Shown here: positions 1 to 10,500 of the stretch, piece after piece
Layout of the letters: each line of letters starts with the position of its first letter
How positions within the stretch are numbered: the first letter of the stretch is position 1
Assembly: GCF_000227115.2 (NCBI RefSeq)
Contig: NC_016486.1
Span: forward strand, 930,001 to 994,000
Direction: 5' to 3'
Length of the DNA stretch: 64,000 nucleotides
Origin: Naumovozyma dairenensis CBS 421
Lineage: Eukaryota > Ascomycota > Saccharomycetes > Saccharomycetales > Saccharomycetaceae
Notes under the pieces: model-generated
The model's input: only the letters and a program-made list of their open reading frames with translations
The model's database searches: none
Told to the model about the DNA's origin: nothing
Made by a program: the position numbers and the translations under genes

Positions 1-383
1 TATTGCTACCCTTAAAGGGTCGTGTGTTACCATTTAAAGGGAGGATATTTTGCTTATCAGAATATTCCACGGGACTTTTATCCCCATCTTGGCACCTGCA
101 TTTCCTCCTCCTATAGCTTCACAAACAAAGGGCCTATTGTTATTGTTAACGATCAACACAATAGAAGTAGACACATGTCATTATATGTCATTAGATTACC
201 TCAATGTCCAAAGTTCAAAGTTCAAAGTCCAAAGTCCAAAGTCCAGCAGCATTTTTGTCTGATTGGTTACATTCCAGTTGCGTTCCACGGCTACACGTTT
301 CTACTTCGTAATCCCTCCGTCTATATTGGCATTTGTCTAAACTCCTAAGGATGTCTCCTTATGGCTATGTACGTATGTGTTGC

Positions 384-458
384 ATGTATGTATGTATGTA
401 TGTATGTATGTATGTATGTATGTATGTATGTATGTATGTATGTATGTATGTATGTATG

Positions 459-488
<30 letters not shown>
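384..488. repeat. (ATGT)n tetranucleotide microsatellite, about 26 units
   Basis: An uninterrupted run of the tetranucleotide ATGT covers about 105 bp. It is read as Met-Tyr-Val-Cys or Thr-Tyr-Ile-His repeats in spurious frames on both strands. A tract this pure and long is expected to vary in length between strains. Confidence 0.95.
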
Positions 489-489
<1 letters not shown>

Positions 490-724
490 TGTCCATGAAC
501 TTTAATCCTTTCCATCCCGGACTCCGACGCCATTGTTCCGGGTTTCTTATAGGAGTTTTTCTCTTTGTGGCCATGGACAATATATAGTAACCGTAACAAA
601 GGGTTGTTTCCTACCTTATATCTACACCATATATTTACATACAAGCATCATCAGCAAAACATAACAACAACTCCTTTACTTGCGCGGCAGTACACACTAA
701 GTACATACACCAATCACGATGGAC

Positions 725-725
<1 letters not shown>

Positions 726-763
<38 letters not shown>
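726..763. repeat. (AAGT)n tetranucleotide microsatellite
   Basis: About nine and a half pure units of AAGT/GTAA, followed within 10 bp by three to four GATT units. No associated gene. Confidence 0.9.
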
Positions 764-1007
764 CCAGTGATTGATTGATTGATTCATTAGTAAACAAAAA
801 CACTATGCTTATTGGATTGAATAACAAACAGCTAATCCTTCGGCCCTTCCACACTATCTCGGCTCGCAAGTTGCGTTCATTCAAAGTTACTCAGTGTAAA
901 TAATATATATATTCATGACATCTATAAATCTTTTTGTGTGGCATTACATATCTTTTCTACAACCTCATAAGATATATATAACAACTGAAGGACTCTCTTG
1001 CCCTTCA

Positions 1008-1463
1008 TTAATTCTTACTATCTAAGATGATTGTCACTGGTCCCTCGTTGGTCAACGAACAACTCATCATTGCACCAAATTGACCATCTTTAACTTTGTC
1101 TTGACCTAAATTCGCTCTCAATGAATCAAGAAATTTATCATAAAGTTCTTTTGCTATATGACCCTTTTGAGCCATATGGAAATCAGGTTTCGTACCCTTC
1201 TTAGTCTTTGCATACAGAGTGAATTGTGAAATTGATAAAATTTCACCTTCAACTTGTTTAATATTTTGTTTCCAAAAATTTTCACCTGTAGAATCTTCAA
1301 AAACTCTTAAAGTCAATACTTTATTAGATAACTTGTTTATATCTTCAATGGTATCCTCTGTAGATATACCAACTAATAACATATATCCATGTTTAATGGT
1401 AGAAACTATCTCCTTTTCGACCACTACGGATGCTTGACTGACTTTTTGTAATACAATTCTCAT
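1008..1463 (-). CDS. DTD1: D-aminoacyl-tRNA deacylase
   Basis: Cytosolic enzyme that hydrolyses D-amino acids from mischarged tRNA, protecting translation from D-amino acids. The 151-residue product is the normal length for the family. Visible family motifs are SQFTL at residues 79-83 and NEGPVT at 139-144, whose Gly-Pro pair forms the cross-subunit chiral proofreading site. Start ATG at 1463 gives the expected N-terminus (MRIVLQKVSQAS). It is divergent from CDC13, as in S. cerevisiae YDL219W/YDL220C. As I recall, the S. cerevisiae gene has a short intron near its 5' end; here the frame is continuous through that part, so an intron is absent or was lost. Confidence 0.95.
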   Translation of the reverse strand: MRIVLQKVSQASVVVEKEIVSTIKHGYMLLVGISTEDTIEDINKLSNKVLTLRVFEDSTGENFWKQNIKQVEGEILSISQFTLYAKTKKGTKPDFHMAQKGHIAKELYDKFLDSLRANLGQDKVKDGQFGAMMSCSLTNEGPVTIILDSKN

Positions 1464-2081
1464 AATTTATTATTATTTTAGTTGCTTAATTGTTTAAACC
1501 TTTCAATCCCTTTTCATTTATGCATGCACGATCTTCCCAATACATTTGAATTCAATAAGATGAAGTATCATCAATCCCAATCGTTACCTACGTAGGTAGG
1601 TATGTACCTAAGTTCGAGAGTTCTTCGTTATTTTTTTCAACATGGGTATAAAAATAAAAATCCCGCAACAGAAATTACATACAAAATTGGGCAGGCTTCT
1701 TTATCGAACCAAAAAATAAATGTATCTACATAGGTGTCAAAAATTATATGTCCATGTTAAATAAATGGAGTAACCCTTTTATAATAAAAAATTAGCCATT
1801 AAATTTACTTATTTCTTGAAGAGACTTCGCATTGGCCTATTATTATACAACTCTCTCATATGAACTTGCATGTCTATCTTTGGCGTTTACGTGTGCGTAC
1901 CTGTGCGACGCGTAAGCTTATGTAATTTTTGAAAATAAATACATGATAGCTTCAAATAATAATGTACGTATAATACAGAAAGCAATACTTGAATGTAGTA
2001 GAAGGAATTTTACTCTTACACTTTGAATGAATACGCTGTAATTGTTTAAATGGTAGTAAAATTGTCAATTTCATTCTATAT
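1464..2081. promoter_or_regulatory. DTD1/CDC13 divergent intergenic region with one MCB site
   Basis: Shared upstream region of two divergent genes. ACGCGT at 1908-1913, about 170 bp before the CDC13 start, matches the MluI cell-cycle box bound by MBF, which in budding yeast drives G1/S expression of DNA replication genes. That link is inferred from a single hexamer. A short palindromic CTACGTAGGTAGG-type stretch lies near 1588-1600. No extra gene is seen. Confidence 0.45.
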
Positions 2082-2979
2082 ATGTCAATCTCATGCAAGT
2101 TTATTACATCAATTTCTGAATTAAAGAAATTGCCCACTGCTGAGAAAATATCAATCAGATTCATATCCTTATTGACTGGAATAAAATTTAATGGATCTAA
2201 TTCATTCCTTTTAGAACTACAAGATTTTCCTAATGGGGTTCCCGCTTTGTCGCCATATAGAGTCAAAATCAAATACAACTCCACTAATGATAAACTGAAG
2301 TCTGATACCGCGGCTGCCACAGAACAGACCACAACCACCGAAAACAATTCATCTTCTTTCAAACTGGCAAGGATGACAATATCATTATTATGTCAATTTT
2401 TCGATATTGATATTAATGAATTTGATATTAATGAGAAGAAGAAAGAACCATTTTTCATTGATGAAATTCATTTGGAAAAAATTTGTTTCATTGATTGTAA
2501 ATGTATTTACGTTTCTAATGGTGAAAAAAGTTCATTATATTTAGATGATGTTAAACCAATTGATATCTCCACTGCAATCAAATATGCTACCCAAGACAAG
2601 CGACAGCCCGTTAGTACTACCTCTACTGCCGATACCACAAATGATGATGATCATGTGATTAGAGACAAGCTCATATCTAATATTTTCAATAATTTAATTA
2701 TGATAGATAATGACATTAAATCAGATTTTAATTTTGTTAAATTGGCCAATTTCAATAATGAATTAAAGGAATTTATTCAAGAAAGAAAATTAAAATTAAT
2801 GGAAGAGAAAAAAAGATCAAATCCATTATTTTTCTTTGGTGAACAAGGACAAAATAGTACCGATAGTAATTCTATGGAATCTCAAATTGCCTTTAATTCA
2901 CAATTTTTCACACTACGTGATTCCGATTCCAGTACCAATGCCAATGTCGCTTCTCCATTAAACAATTCAATCGGAAAGG

Positions 2980-3012
<33 letters not shown>

Positions 3013-5165
3013 TGGAATCAAGGTTAGAACTAAGAGAGAGATCATATTCATTAACTTCTTCATTGTCATCCTTCTCAAGTGAAGAAGAAAATGCCCTCGA
3101 AAGGGAAAGTCATGTGAAAAAATTGAAAATAAACAGTACTAATTATTATGATATGGAAACGCCTGGGTTTTACCAATATGCTGATCTTGGTACAAGGTCT
3201 AAGATAAAAGGTAATTTATATGGAATAATTCCATTATTCCCCGTTCCAAATGACTTAAAATATAAACAAAAATTCAATTATCGATTTGAATTTGTACCTA
3301 AACATTGGGATGTAATTCATTACAATGGAGTACAAAAAGAGGAAACTGAAGGCAGCTTGAATTGTAATTGTAATTTGATTCCATTTTTTAATTCTATTGA
3401 GATTTTTGTATCCAATGAAGTTGACTTATTTAGATTATTTCACGATATTCTGCCGTATGATACTCATGAAGATAAGATGGCTTATTTCAGAAAATTGCAT
3501 TCATTTCTTGGTATGAATGAGTTTGAAATTACTATCATAAAGACAAAATTAGATATTTCTTCAGCTAAGAATGATACTCAAGAGAATGAGCTTGAATTAT
3601 TTACAGACGTATGGAATTTTGAAAAAATTGTATTACTTGAAAAACATGACAGACAATCTAACGTTATTGAACCCAAAAGACATAACGATGAACGGTATCA
3701 TATAAACGAGGAGGAGGTTAAGCTTAATAAAAAATTTAATTTCCAATTTATTAAATCTGATAATGATCCAAAGATATTTTTCAATGAATTAAGACTGAAT
3801 CCCGGTGATATGAAATATATTACCATGTTTGGGTTACTAGTGTCATTAACGTTTGAGAATTCTTCATATGTTTCTATGGTTTTCACAGATTTTACAAAGA
3901 ACAATATTGAGCAAAAATATTTATTTGATAGTTATTTGGTTGATACTATGCGTAGACTTGATAGTAATGAAGGGTTTAGAGTTATGATGTACCAAGATCA
4001 TTTCCGTAGTTTCAATGAAAATGTTACATCCATTTATGGTATGGATTTTCATGGTTTAAAAAAAAGTTGGACTGAGAATTATAGCAAATATGGTATAGTT
4101 TGTAAAATTTCATTAAGTTGTAAATTTTTCAAAGGTAAATTGAATGCTATTTCAAGAGTTTGTATACCAATTTTACAATCAAATTATTTGAATCTATCAA
4201 AGAGAGAACAGTTTATTTTAGAGAAAATCTATTATAAAGGTATCAAGAGGATTCATCAGTCTGATTTATCAGAATATATCAAAGATTACGAAAAGTATTT
4301 CCCATATTATCAACACAAGGATGAAAATCATTCTAGACAAAATATGGTTTCTATACTGGATAAAAAATACTGGGGTAAAAGTTTCGTTTATGAAAAACAT
4401 AATGAAGAGGATACTACTACTACTACTACTAACAACAACAATAATAATAGTAATGATATCTTCAAGAATGTATATCAAAAGATTCCTGGGATTGATGAAT
4501 TAGTTGGAAGGAAAATATCATTTGATAAGAATGATAATATTCCATTATTAAATATGCGATCAACAGAATTTCCCAAATTATTCCAAGTCCATGGTAAATT
4601 AATTGGAGTTGAGTATGGGATTGGTAATGATACAAGGAACCCAGGGAAGACTATGATTACTTATCTTTGCCTATTGATAACAGTACGAGATCACAATGAG
4701 GAATTGGAAACTATGATTGAGAATAGGAAACTTTTAAGAATTGAAATGTTCAAAGAAGAAACGATTAATTATTTCCTCAATAAGAGTGCATACAATAACT
4801 ACGATAATACTGTTGATGTCAGTCTTGACAGATTACAAAATTTTGTTGGTGAAACATTCCAATTTATGGTCACTAAGGCACCATTTCAGTTACAATTGAG
4901 GTCAAGATCTATAAATTTACTCGTTTGGTGCCCAGTTGAGTTTACAATGGAAGAAATGAAGTCCCAATTGTGGGCAAGAAAGGAAGTATCGAAAGACACC
5001 AAACCACCTTCACTTCCTCAAGATTTTGAACAACAATTCATTCCTCCTCAGAGCAGTGCACCAGACCCAGTATCATATCCAAGTAACTATGATCCTGTCA
5101 CAAATGTCAAAGTGGAAGATATCGACAATGCTGTTGTAGAGTCCGTTTCATTGGTATGGCGTTAA
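2082..5165 (+). CDS. CDC13: Cdc13, single-stranded telomeric DNA-binding protein
   Basis: Telomere-capping subunit of the Cdc13-Stn1-Ten1 complex, which binds the G-rich telomeric overhang, recruits telomerase through Est1 and guides fill-in synthesis. The 1027-residue product is longer than the S. cerevisiae protein (924). Layout inferred by comparison with the family: N-terminal OB fold in about the first 235 residues; an Asn/Ser-rich linker at about 240-345 with an Asn run near 301; the telomere-binding OB fold at about 560-770; and a C-terminal OB fold at about 830-980. A second Asn/Thr run is near residue 780. Identity rests on this architecture plus position next to DTD1, because Cdc13 evolves fast and has few short motifs. 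Start at 2082 is the first ATG of the long frame. Confidence 0.88.
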
Positions 5166-5965
5166 GGCCGCGAAGTCCGGATTTTTTTAATAGCGCCACA
5201 TGTCCCAACGACAAATGATGGCCGCCCAGCCAGCCAGCCGTGCACCCTCTCCGCCCAGCTTCCTATCTGACATTCTCGGAATGTATATGTATATCATACG
5301 TCATAACATCGTTAATTGTGACCCTGTAAACCTGTGTTTGTGTGTTCCTACAGTATGACATGGTATGGTATGGGAGATGGGATTAGGGGACCGTCGCTCT
5401 CTCATAATAATCTTTTTTGGTCCAACAGGAACACATAAATATATTGCATATTGCATACGCGCTGCCCGTCTGTTTATCCCTCCCCCTTTATTATTGTAAC
5501 TTCTCAGAAAATAATAGTAATGTTAGCTTTAGATTGTTGTTGCAAGTTGAGAGGTTTTGTTTATCCATGAATAGACCTTTGGCAGAACTTATGTCAAACC
5601 TTTTTTACATACTGTCATTACTACAATAAACTATTTATCCTACGACTACCGGAATGTTTTTCCATTCCCTTTCCTCTTTTCCCTTTCTTTGCATGCATGC
5701 ATGCAAGAAGGGATATCATACATCTTCTTCAAAACAAGGAGTAATGTATAAATAAGATTGTATAATATATATTCCCTTTTCTTATATCCTTTCATTTTTT
5801 GCCTTCATCTTCTTCTTCTTTTTCCAAAGACCAACGGTCACTCTCCATTTATTTCCTTACAACAAGACTACGGACTAACTAATATAACTTCCATATCAAT
5901 ATTACTATAGTATAATAAATATAATTCAATAACCAAAAACATACCAAAAATTAAAGGAAAAAACT
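5166..5965. promoter_or_regulatory. CDC13-FMP45 intergenic region with stress-element cores
   Basis: About 800 bp between two plus-strand genes. It contains AGGGG at 5385-5389 and CCCCT at 5483-5487, the core of the stress response element bound by Msn2/Msn4. These fit a stress-induced FMP45, though pentamers are weak evidence. A GCAT-repeat palindrome lies at about 5693-5705 and a CT-rich tract follows. No further gene seen. Confidence 0.4.
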
Positions 5966-6868
5966 ATGCAATTTAAAAGGTTTGTTAATCCATTAAGTTT
6001 TTTATTTCTCTTAGGGGCAGGCTTGTTAACGTTAATTCTAATCATTTCAGGTGGTAGAGACGGTGGTATTCTCAAAAATTTCTATTGGTTCCAAGGTGAT
6101 ACAAATGGCTTCAATAATGCTCCAAGTACAACAAGATGGTTCAATTATCAATATTGTGGGTACGAAAATGGTCAATTGATGGATTGTTCTTCCAGGGGGG
6201 CTGCTAAACCTTTCTCTCCAAGAGATAATTTCGGTTCTTCTCCAAATATGCCTTCCACATTCTTAAATAATAGAGATACTTATTACTATCTTTCTAAAGT
6301 GGCTTGGGCTATGCTATTAATCGGAACGGCTTTCACCATTTTCACAATAGTTCCTCAATTCATTAGTTTCTTTTTACACAGAAATGTTACAAATTTCATC
6401 ACTATGGCATTCTCTTGGATTGCATTCTTCTTCTTACTATTGGCAGCTTGTTTGTACACTGGGTGTTATGTCAAGGCAAGAAAGGCATTCCATCATGATG
6501 ATAGAGATGCTCACATGGGTGCTAAGAATTTCGGTTTCATTTGGGCCTCTGTAGCTTTGATGTTGATCAATAGTATTGCCACCACTGTTTATGCTGCTTT
6601 ACATAAAAGAGATAATACACCTACCGCTTATGATCATTCAAATATGTCTTATCCTGAATATGATAACTCGGCTGCTGAGAAATCAACTATAGGAAGTAGT
6701 GTATTTGGTAAGAAAAAAATGTTCAAGAAAACGAAAAAACAACAAGGATACCAGAATAATGACGCTACAATGACAACAAACCCAAACCAAAATGTTGTAG
6801 CAGATGATGGACTAGTGACAACTAACCCAAGAGGTGAAGTTGTTCAAAATATACCTCCAACCGTATAA
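5966..6868 (+). CDS. FMP45: Sur7-family eisosome membrane protein
   Basis: Four-span plasma membrane protein of the SUR7 family, found in furrow-like MCC/eisosome patches and linked in S. cerevisiae to stationary-phase survival, sporulation and cell wall integrity. The 300-residue product has hydrophobic spans at about 10-30, 111-135, 141-168 and 189-211. The first extracellular loop (about 38-75) is rich in Trp and Cys, including the WFNYQYCGY stretch typical of the family. A basic, low-complexity cytosolic tail covers the last 80 residues. It sits between CDC13 and HBT1 like YDL222C; the paralogue YNL194C is the main alternative name. Confidence 0.92.
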   Translation: MQFKRFVNPLSFLFLLGAGLLTLILIISGGRDGGILKNFYWFQGDTNGFNNAPSTTRWFNYQYCGYENGQLMDCSSRGAAKPFSPRDNFGSSPNMPSTFLNNRDTYYYLSKVAWAMLLIGTAFTIFTIVPQFISFFLHRNVTNFITMAFSWIAFFFLLLAACLYTGCYVKARKAFHHDDRDAHMGAKNFGFIWASVALMLINSIATTVYAALHKRDNTPTAYDHSNMSYPEYDNSAAEKSTIGSSVFGKKKMFKKTKKQQGYQNNDATMTTNPNQNVVADDGLVTTNPRGEVVQNIPPTV

Positions 6869-7446
6869 ATTTCAATCAATTCAAGTTCAGTTCAGTCCAT
6901 TTAATTCAATTGCTCAAATCAAGTCAAATCCAATTCAAATCAGATCAGATCATTTCCTATCATACCAATATCGTTATGACGAACTTCACCTTTTTATAAT
7001 AATAATAATTAATAAATTTGAATAAAAAAGAAATAATAATAATATTATTTTCTTCGTTGATTTCTCTCGACCTCACCATCTCCTTTTACCATTTCTACCA
7101 CCAACTCCAAACCATCAATCATTTCGTATTTTATGCCGTTAATTGATCACCAATTTTTTTATGCTCGATTTTTTTTCTTCTCTTTTAACTTTCCTATTCT
7201 ATCTATTATTCCATTTTTTTATTTTATTTTTTGTTTCTTATTTCTATCGTATCAATGATTGGCATGAATTTACGTTAACAACTAAAATTACCCTTCTCCA
7301 AGAGAATCAACAGATTAATATTATATTATTTTTTGTTCTTATTCTTATTTTTTATTGTAAATGTAATCATTTCTTTAATTTAATAATAATAACATAATAA
7401 TAATATAATCATTAACTTGTTAAAAAATATATCATAAGCACAATTT

Positions 7447-7530
7447 TACTAACAATTTTTTCTCCATCATTTTTTTTTTTACATTTAAATTTGCTAAAAA
7501 AAAAATTCTATTACATTCTTATAATAACAG
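7447..7530 (+). other. HBT1: Predicted intron 3' end (branch point and acceptor) upstream of HBT1
   Basis: A perfect yeast branch point, TACTAAC, lies at 7447-7453. The first pyrimidine-AG after it is CAG at 7528-7530. The HBT1 reading frame is open directly from 7531, with no stop but also no ATG until 7714, and the frame is closed by TAA codons just before the CAG. This is the expected look of a coding exon starting at an acceptor. No GTATGT donor is present between 6869 and 7440, and no ATG there gives an open in-phase first exon with a consensus donor, so exon 1 is unresolved. Confidence 0.6.
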
Positions 7531-10500
7531 TGTCAAAAAAAATCTCAAGAAACTCAACAACGTGAAGATTACCCAATTAATGCATTCAAAGATGCATCAA
7601 AAGATCAAGGTGACTCCCAAAACTTAGGTCAAAATAAAGAAACTGAAAAACCTAAAAATGCTAATTTATCAGGTGCAACTGAAAATAAACCAACTAATAA
7701 CAACCCATTTCAAATGGAAGGAGGCTATGACGATGACACTGCTGGCAGGAGAACTTATAGCACTACAAAACCTATTGAACATAATCTAAAGTCTTCTGAT
7801 AATAATACTAATCAAAACTCGGCTGAATCAGATCGTAAACTATCCCAAGGCTCAAACACAGATGCTAGAACAAATCGTCAACCTGAAATTCAAACTGAAA
7901 GAAGAACATCTATTGGTGATAAAATTAAAAATGTAACTTATCCAATCTTGGGTATATCAAAGAAGAATAGCAGAGATGATGATGAAAAATTAAGAGACGT
8001 ACCAGCATTTTCCTCAACTACTACCACCACCACTACTACTACGTCACCACCAACAACACCTACTGCTAAAACTACAACATCAAAAAATCAAGGAACTTAT
8101 ACCACTCCAACTTCTACTACTGAATCAAAACCACCCAAGTGGAAAGAACCATTTTCATCTGACCGTAATACTGATCGAAACGTTCCGAAAAATATTAATA
8201 AGAATATAGGTATCCCAGGTTGTGGTATGGCCGATAAACCAACAACAACTTCGAAATCCAATCCAGCTCAGATTACTAAGAAAGATTTAGCTTCTAATGC
8301 TGCACAAACAAGGAGAAAATTATCACATAGTGAAATGTATTCCACTCAAATCCCAGCAGGTTGTGAAAATACAGGCGTTCCAGGTTTTGAAGATTCAGAG
8401 AGAACTCATATTCCAGGTACTTTAAGAGGCAAAGATCAAGAAACTCATCAGCACCATCATCATCACCATAACCAAAACAAAGGTCAAAAACAGGAAGAGT
8501 ATACTGGAACAGGTATGGCAAGATATCCTTCAGCTCCATCAAAAACTCAAAATCAGTATAAACTAGAACAACAACAAAAAGATGTTAAGAAAAATCAAGG
8601 AATAATTAAGACTCCTGGTAGTACTGCTGTTGGTGGCGGTACTACTCCCCGTACTAAAAAACAACCATCATCTGCAACTTCGAAAATCGCACCTGGTTTC
8701 ACAACTCCTGATGATACTAACGTTACTGTCAAAAAGACTGTTAAACAAGAAAAAACATCTGTTCAGAAGAACCCTATTCCAAAAGCAGGTATCGTTGGTT
8801 CTAAAAAAGGTGCTACTATTGCTGCCACCACTGGTGCTACTAAACCTTCTTCAATCCCTAAACAGGTTCCAAAATCTAAGGATCTAACAGGATTTGCAAC
8901 TTCTGACGATATGAACATTCAATCAATGAAACCAAAAGAACGTATGAAGACAATGCAAAAAGAAACAAATCCAAATATTCTTTCTGGATTTGATACTAAA
9001 CCTGAAACTGATATGTCTCAATGGTCTAACACAAAACAACAAGCCACAACTGGTGCGGCTGGACGTGTTGGTGCTACAGATTCTTCTTCCACAACTAAGA
9101 GAGATACTACTTATGAAAGTACCAAACCAATTACTACGGATGTCTTTAAAGAGGCACCAATTGGTAGAGAACAATTAAAGGAAAGGAAAGCCCATGTTGG
9201 TGTCGCTGGTAAAGGTAGAAATATTGGTACTACTGCTGTCGAGGAAATTCCATTTGTACCCGTTGACCAAATGCAAGAAGATTTACATCAAGGTGCTCAA
9301 GGGGTTGATATGAACAAAAATTATCATACCGGTTCAAGAACTAATAAAGATCTTGGTACTATCAAGAGAGAGATTGATGCTAGCGAACGTGAAACCAAGC
9401 CAGTAAAGGCGCATGCTGTTGGTGAAACACCATTTGTCGTTACTGAACCTATGCAGGAAGATTTATATCAAGGTGCTAAAGATGTTAATATGAACAAAAA
9501 TTACCATACTGGTGCAAGAACTGATAAAGATCTTGGTACTATTAAGAGAGAGATCGATGTCAGCGAACGTGAAAGTAAATCAATGGATACTAATGCTATT
9601 GGCGAAACACCATTCGTACCAGCAGACCCAATGCAAGAAGATTTATATCAGGGTGCTAAAGGTGTCGATATGAACAAAAATTACCATACAGATGCAAGAA
9701 CTGATAAAGATCTTGATACTATCAAGAGAGAGATTGCTATTGCCGAAAGCAGAGGTACAGAGGCCGGTCCTGGTGCTGGTGCAGGTGCAGGTGCGGTTGC
9801 TATTGGTGAAATTCCATTTGTTCCAAGTGAACCAATGCAAGAAGATTTGTATCAAGGTACCGAAGGTGTTGACATGAATAAGGATTATCATACAGATGCA
9901 AGGACTGATCAAGATCTTGATAGTATTAAGAGAGATATCGAGGCTATTGAAAAGCAACGTACAAAAACTGTTGAGTCCACTTTCTCCACGTCTGGGCAGA
10001 ACAAAGAACTTCCAGGGTTTTCAACTGCAGATGACATGAATGTTTCAGCAAAGAAAAAAGAATATCCAACGCTGGCACCAGAGAGGAATCCAAATATTCT
10101 TAGTGGATTTGATACAAAACCTGATACCAATCTTTCTAACTGGTCTAAGAAGAAGGACAAGCCAAAAGAACTCTCAGGGTTTTTAACCGCAAATGACATG
10201 AATGTTTCAGCAAAGAAGAAAGAATATACAACGACCGAACCAGAGAAGAATCCTAACATCCTTAGTGGGTTCGATACAAAACCTGATACCAATCTTTCAA
10301 ACTGGTCTAAGAATAAGCAGGACAAGCCAAAAGAAACCTCTAATCGGTCTAAGAATGAGGAAAAGCCAAGACAACTTCCAGGGTTTTCAACCGCAGATGA
10401 TATGAACGTTTCAGCAACTAAGAAAGAAGAGCATGCTATAGAAGGACAAAATAAAAAGCCAGAGATTCATGGTGCGTTTGACTCACTTCCTGACACTAAT

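Larger units (their letters stand above)
1..1007. other. Gene-free, microsatellite-rich flank
   Basis: No convincing gene is seen in this kilobase. It holds short tandem repeats: a 7-bp AAAGTYC-like repeat near 210-243, a long ATGT tract, a GTAA tract, and GATT units near 771-784. The small open frames here mostly come from the repeats. It lies beyond the 3' end of DTD1, so the next gene is probably outside the window. Confidence 0.6.

Noticed and set aside
333..644. Open frames of Met-Tyr-Val-Cys or Thr-Tyr-Ile-His repeats
   Set aside because: Direct products of the ATGT microsatellite in non-coding DNA.
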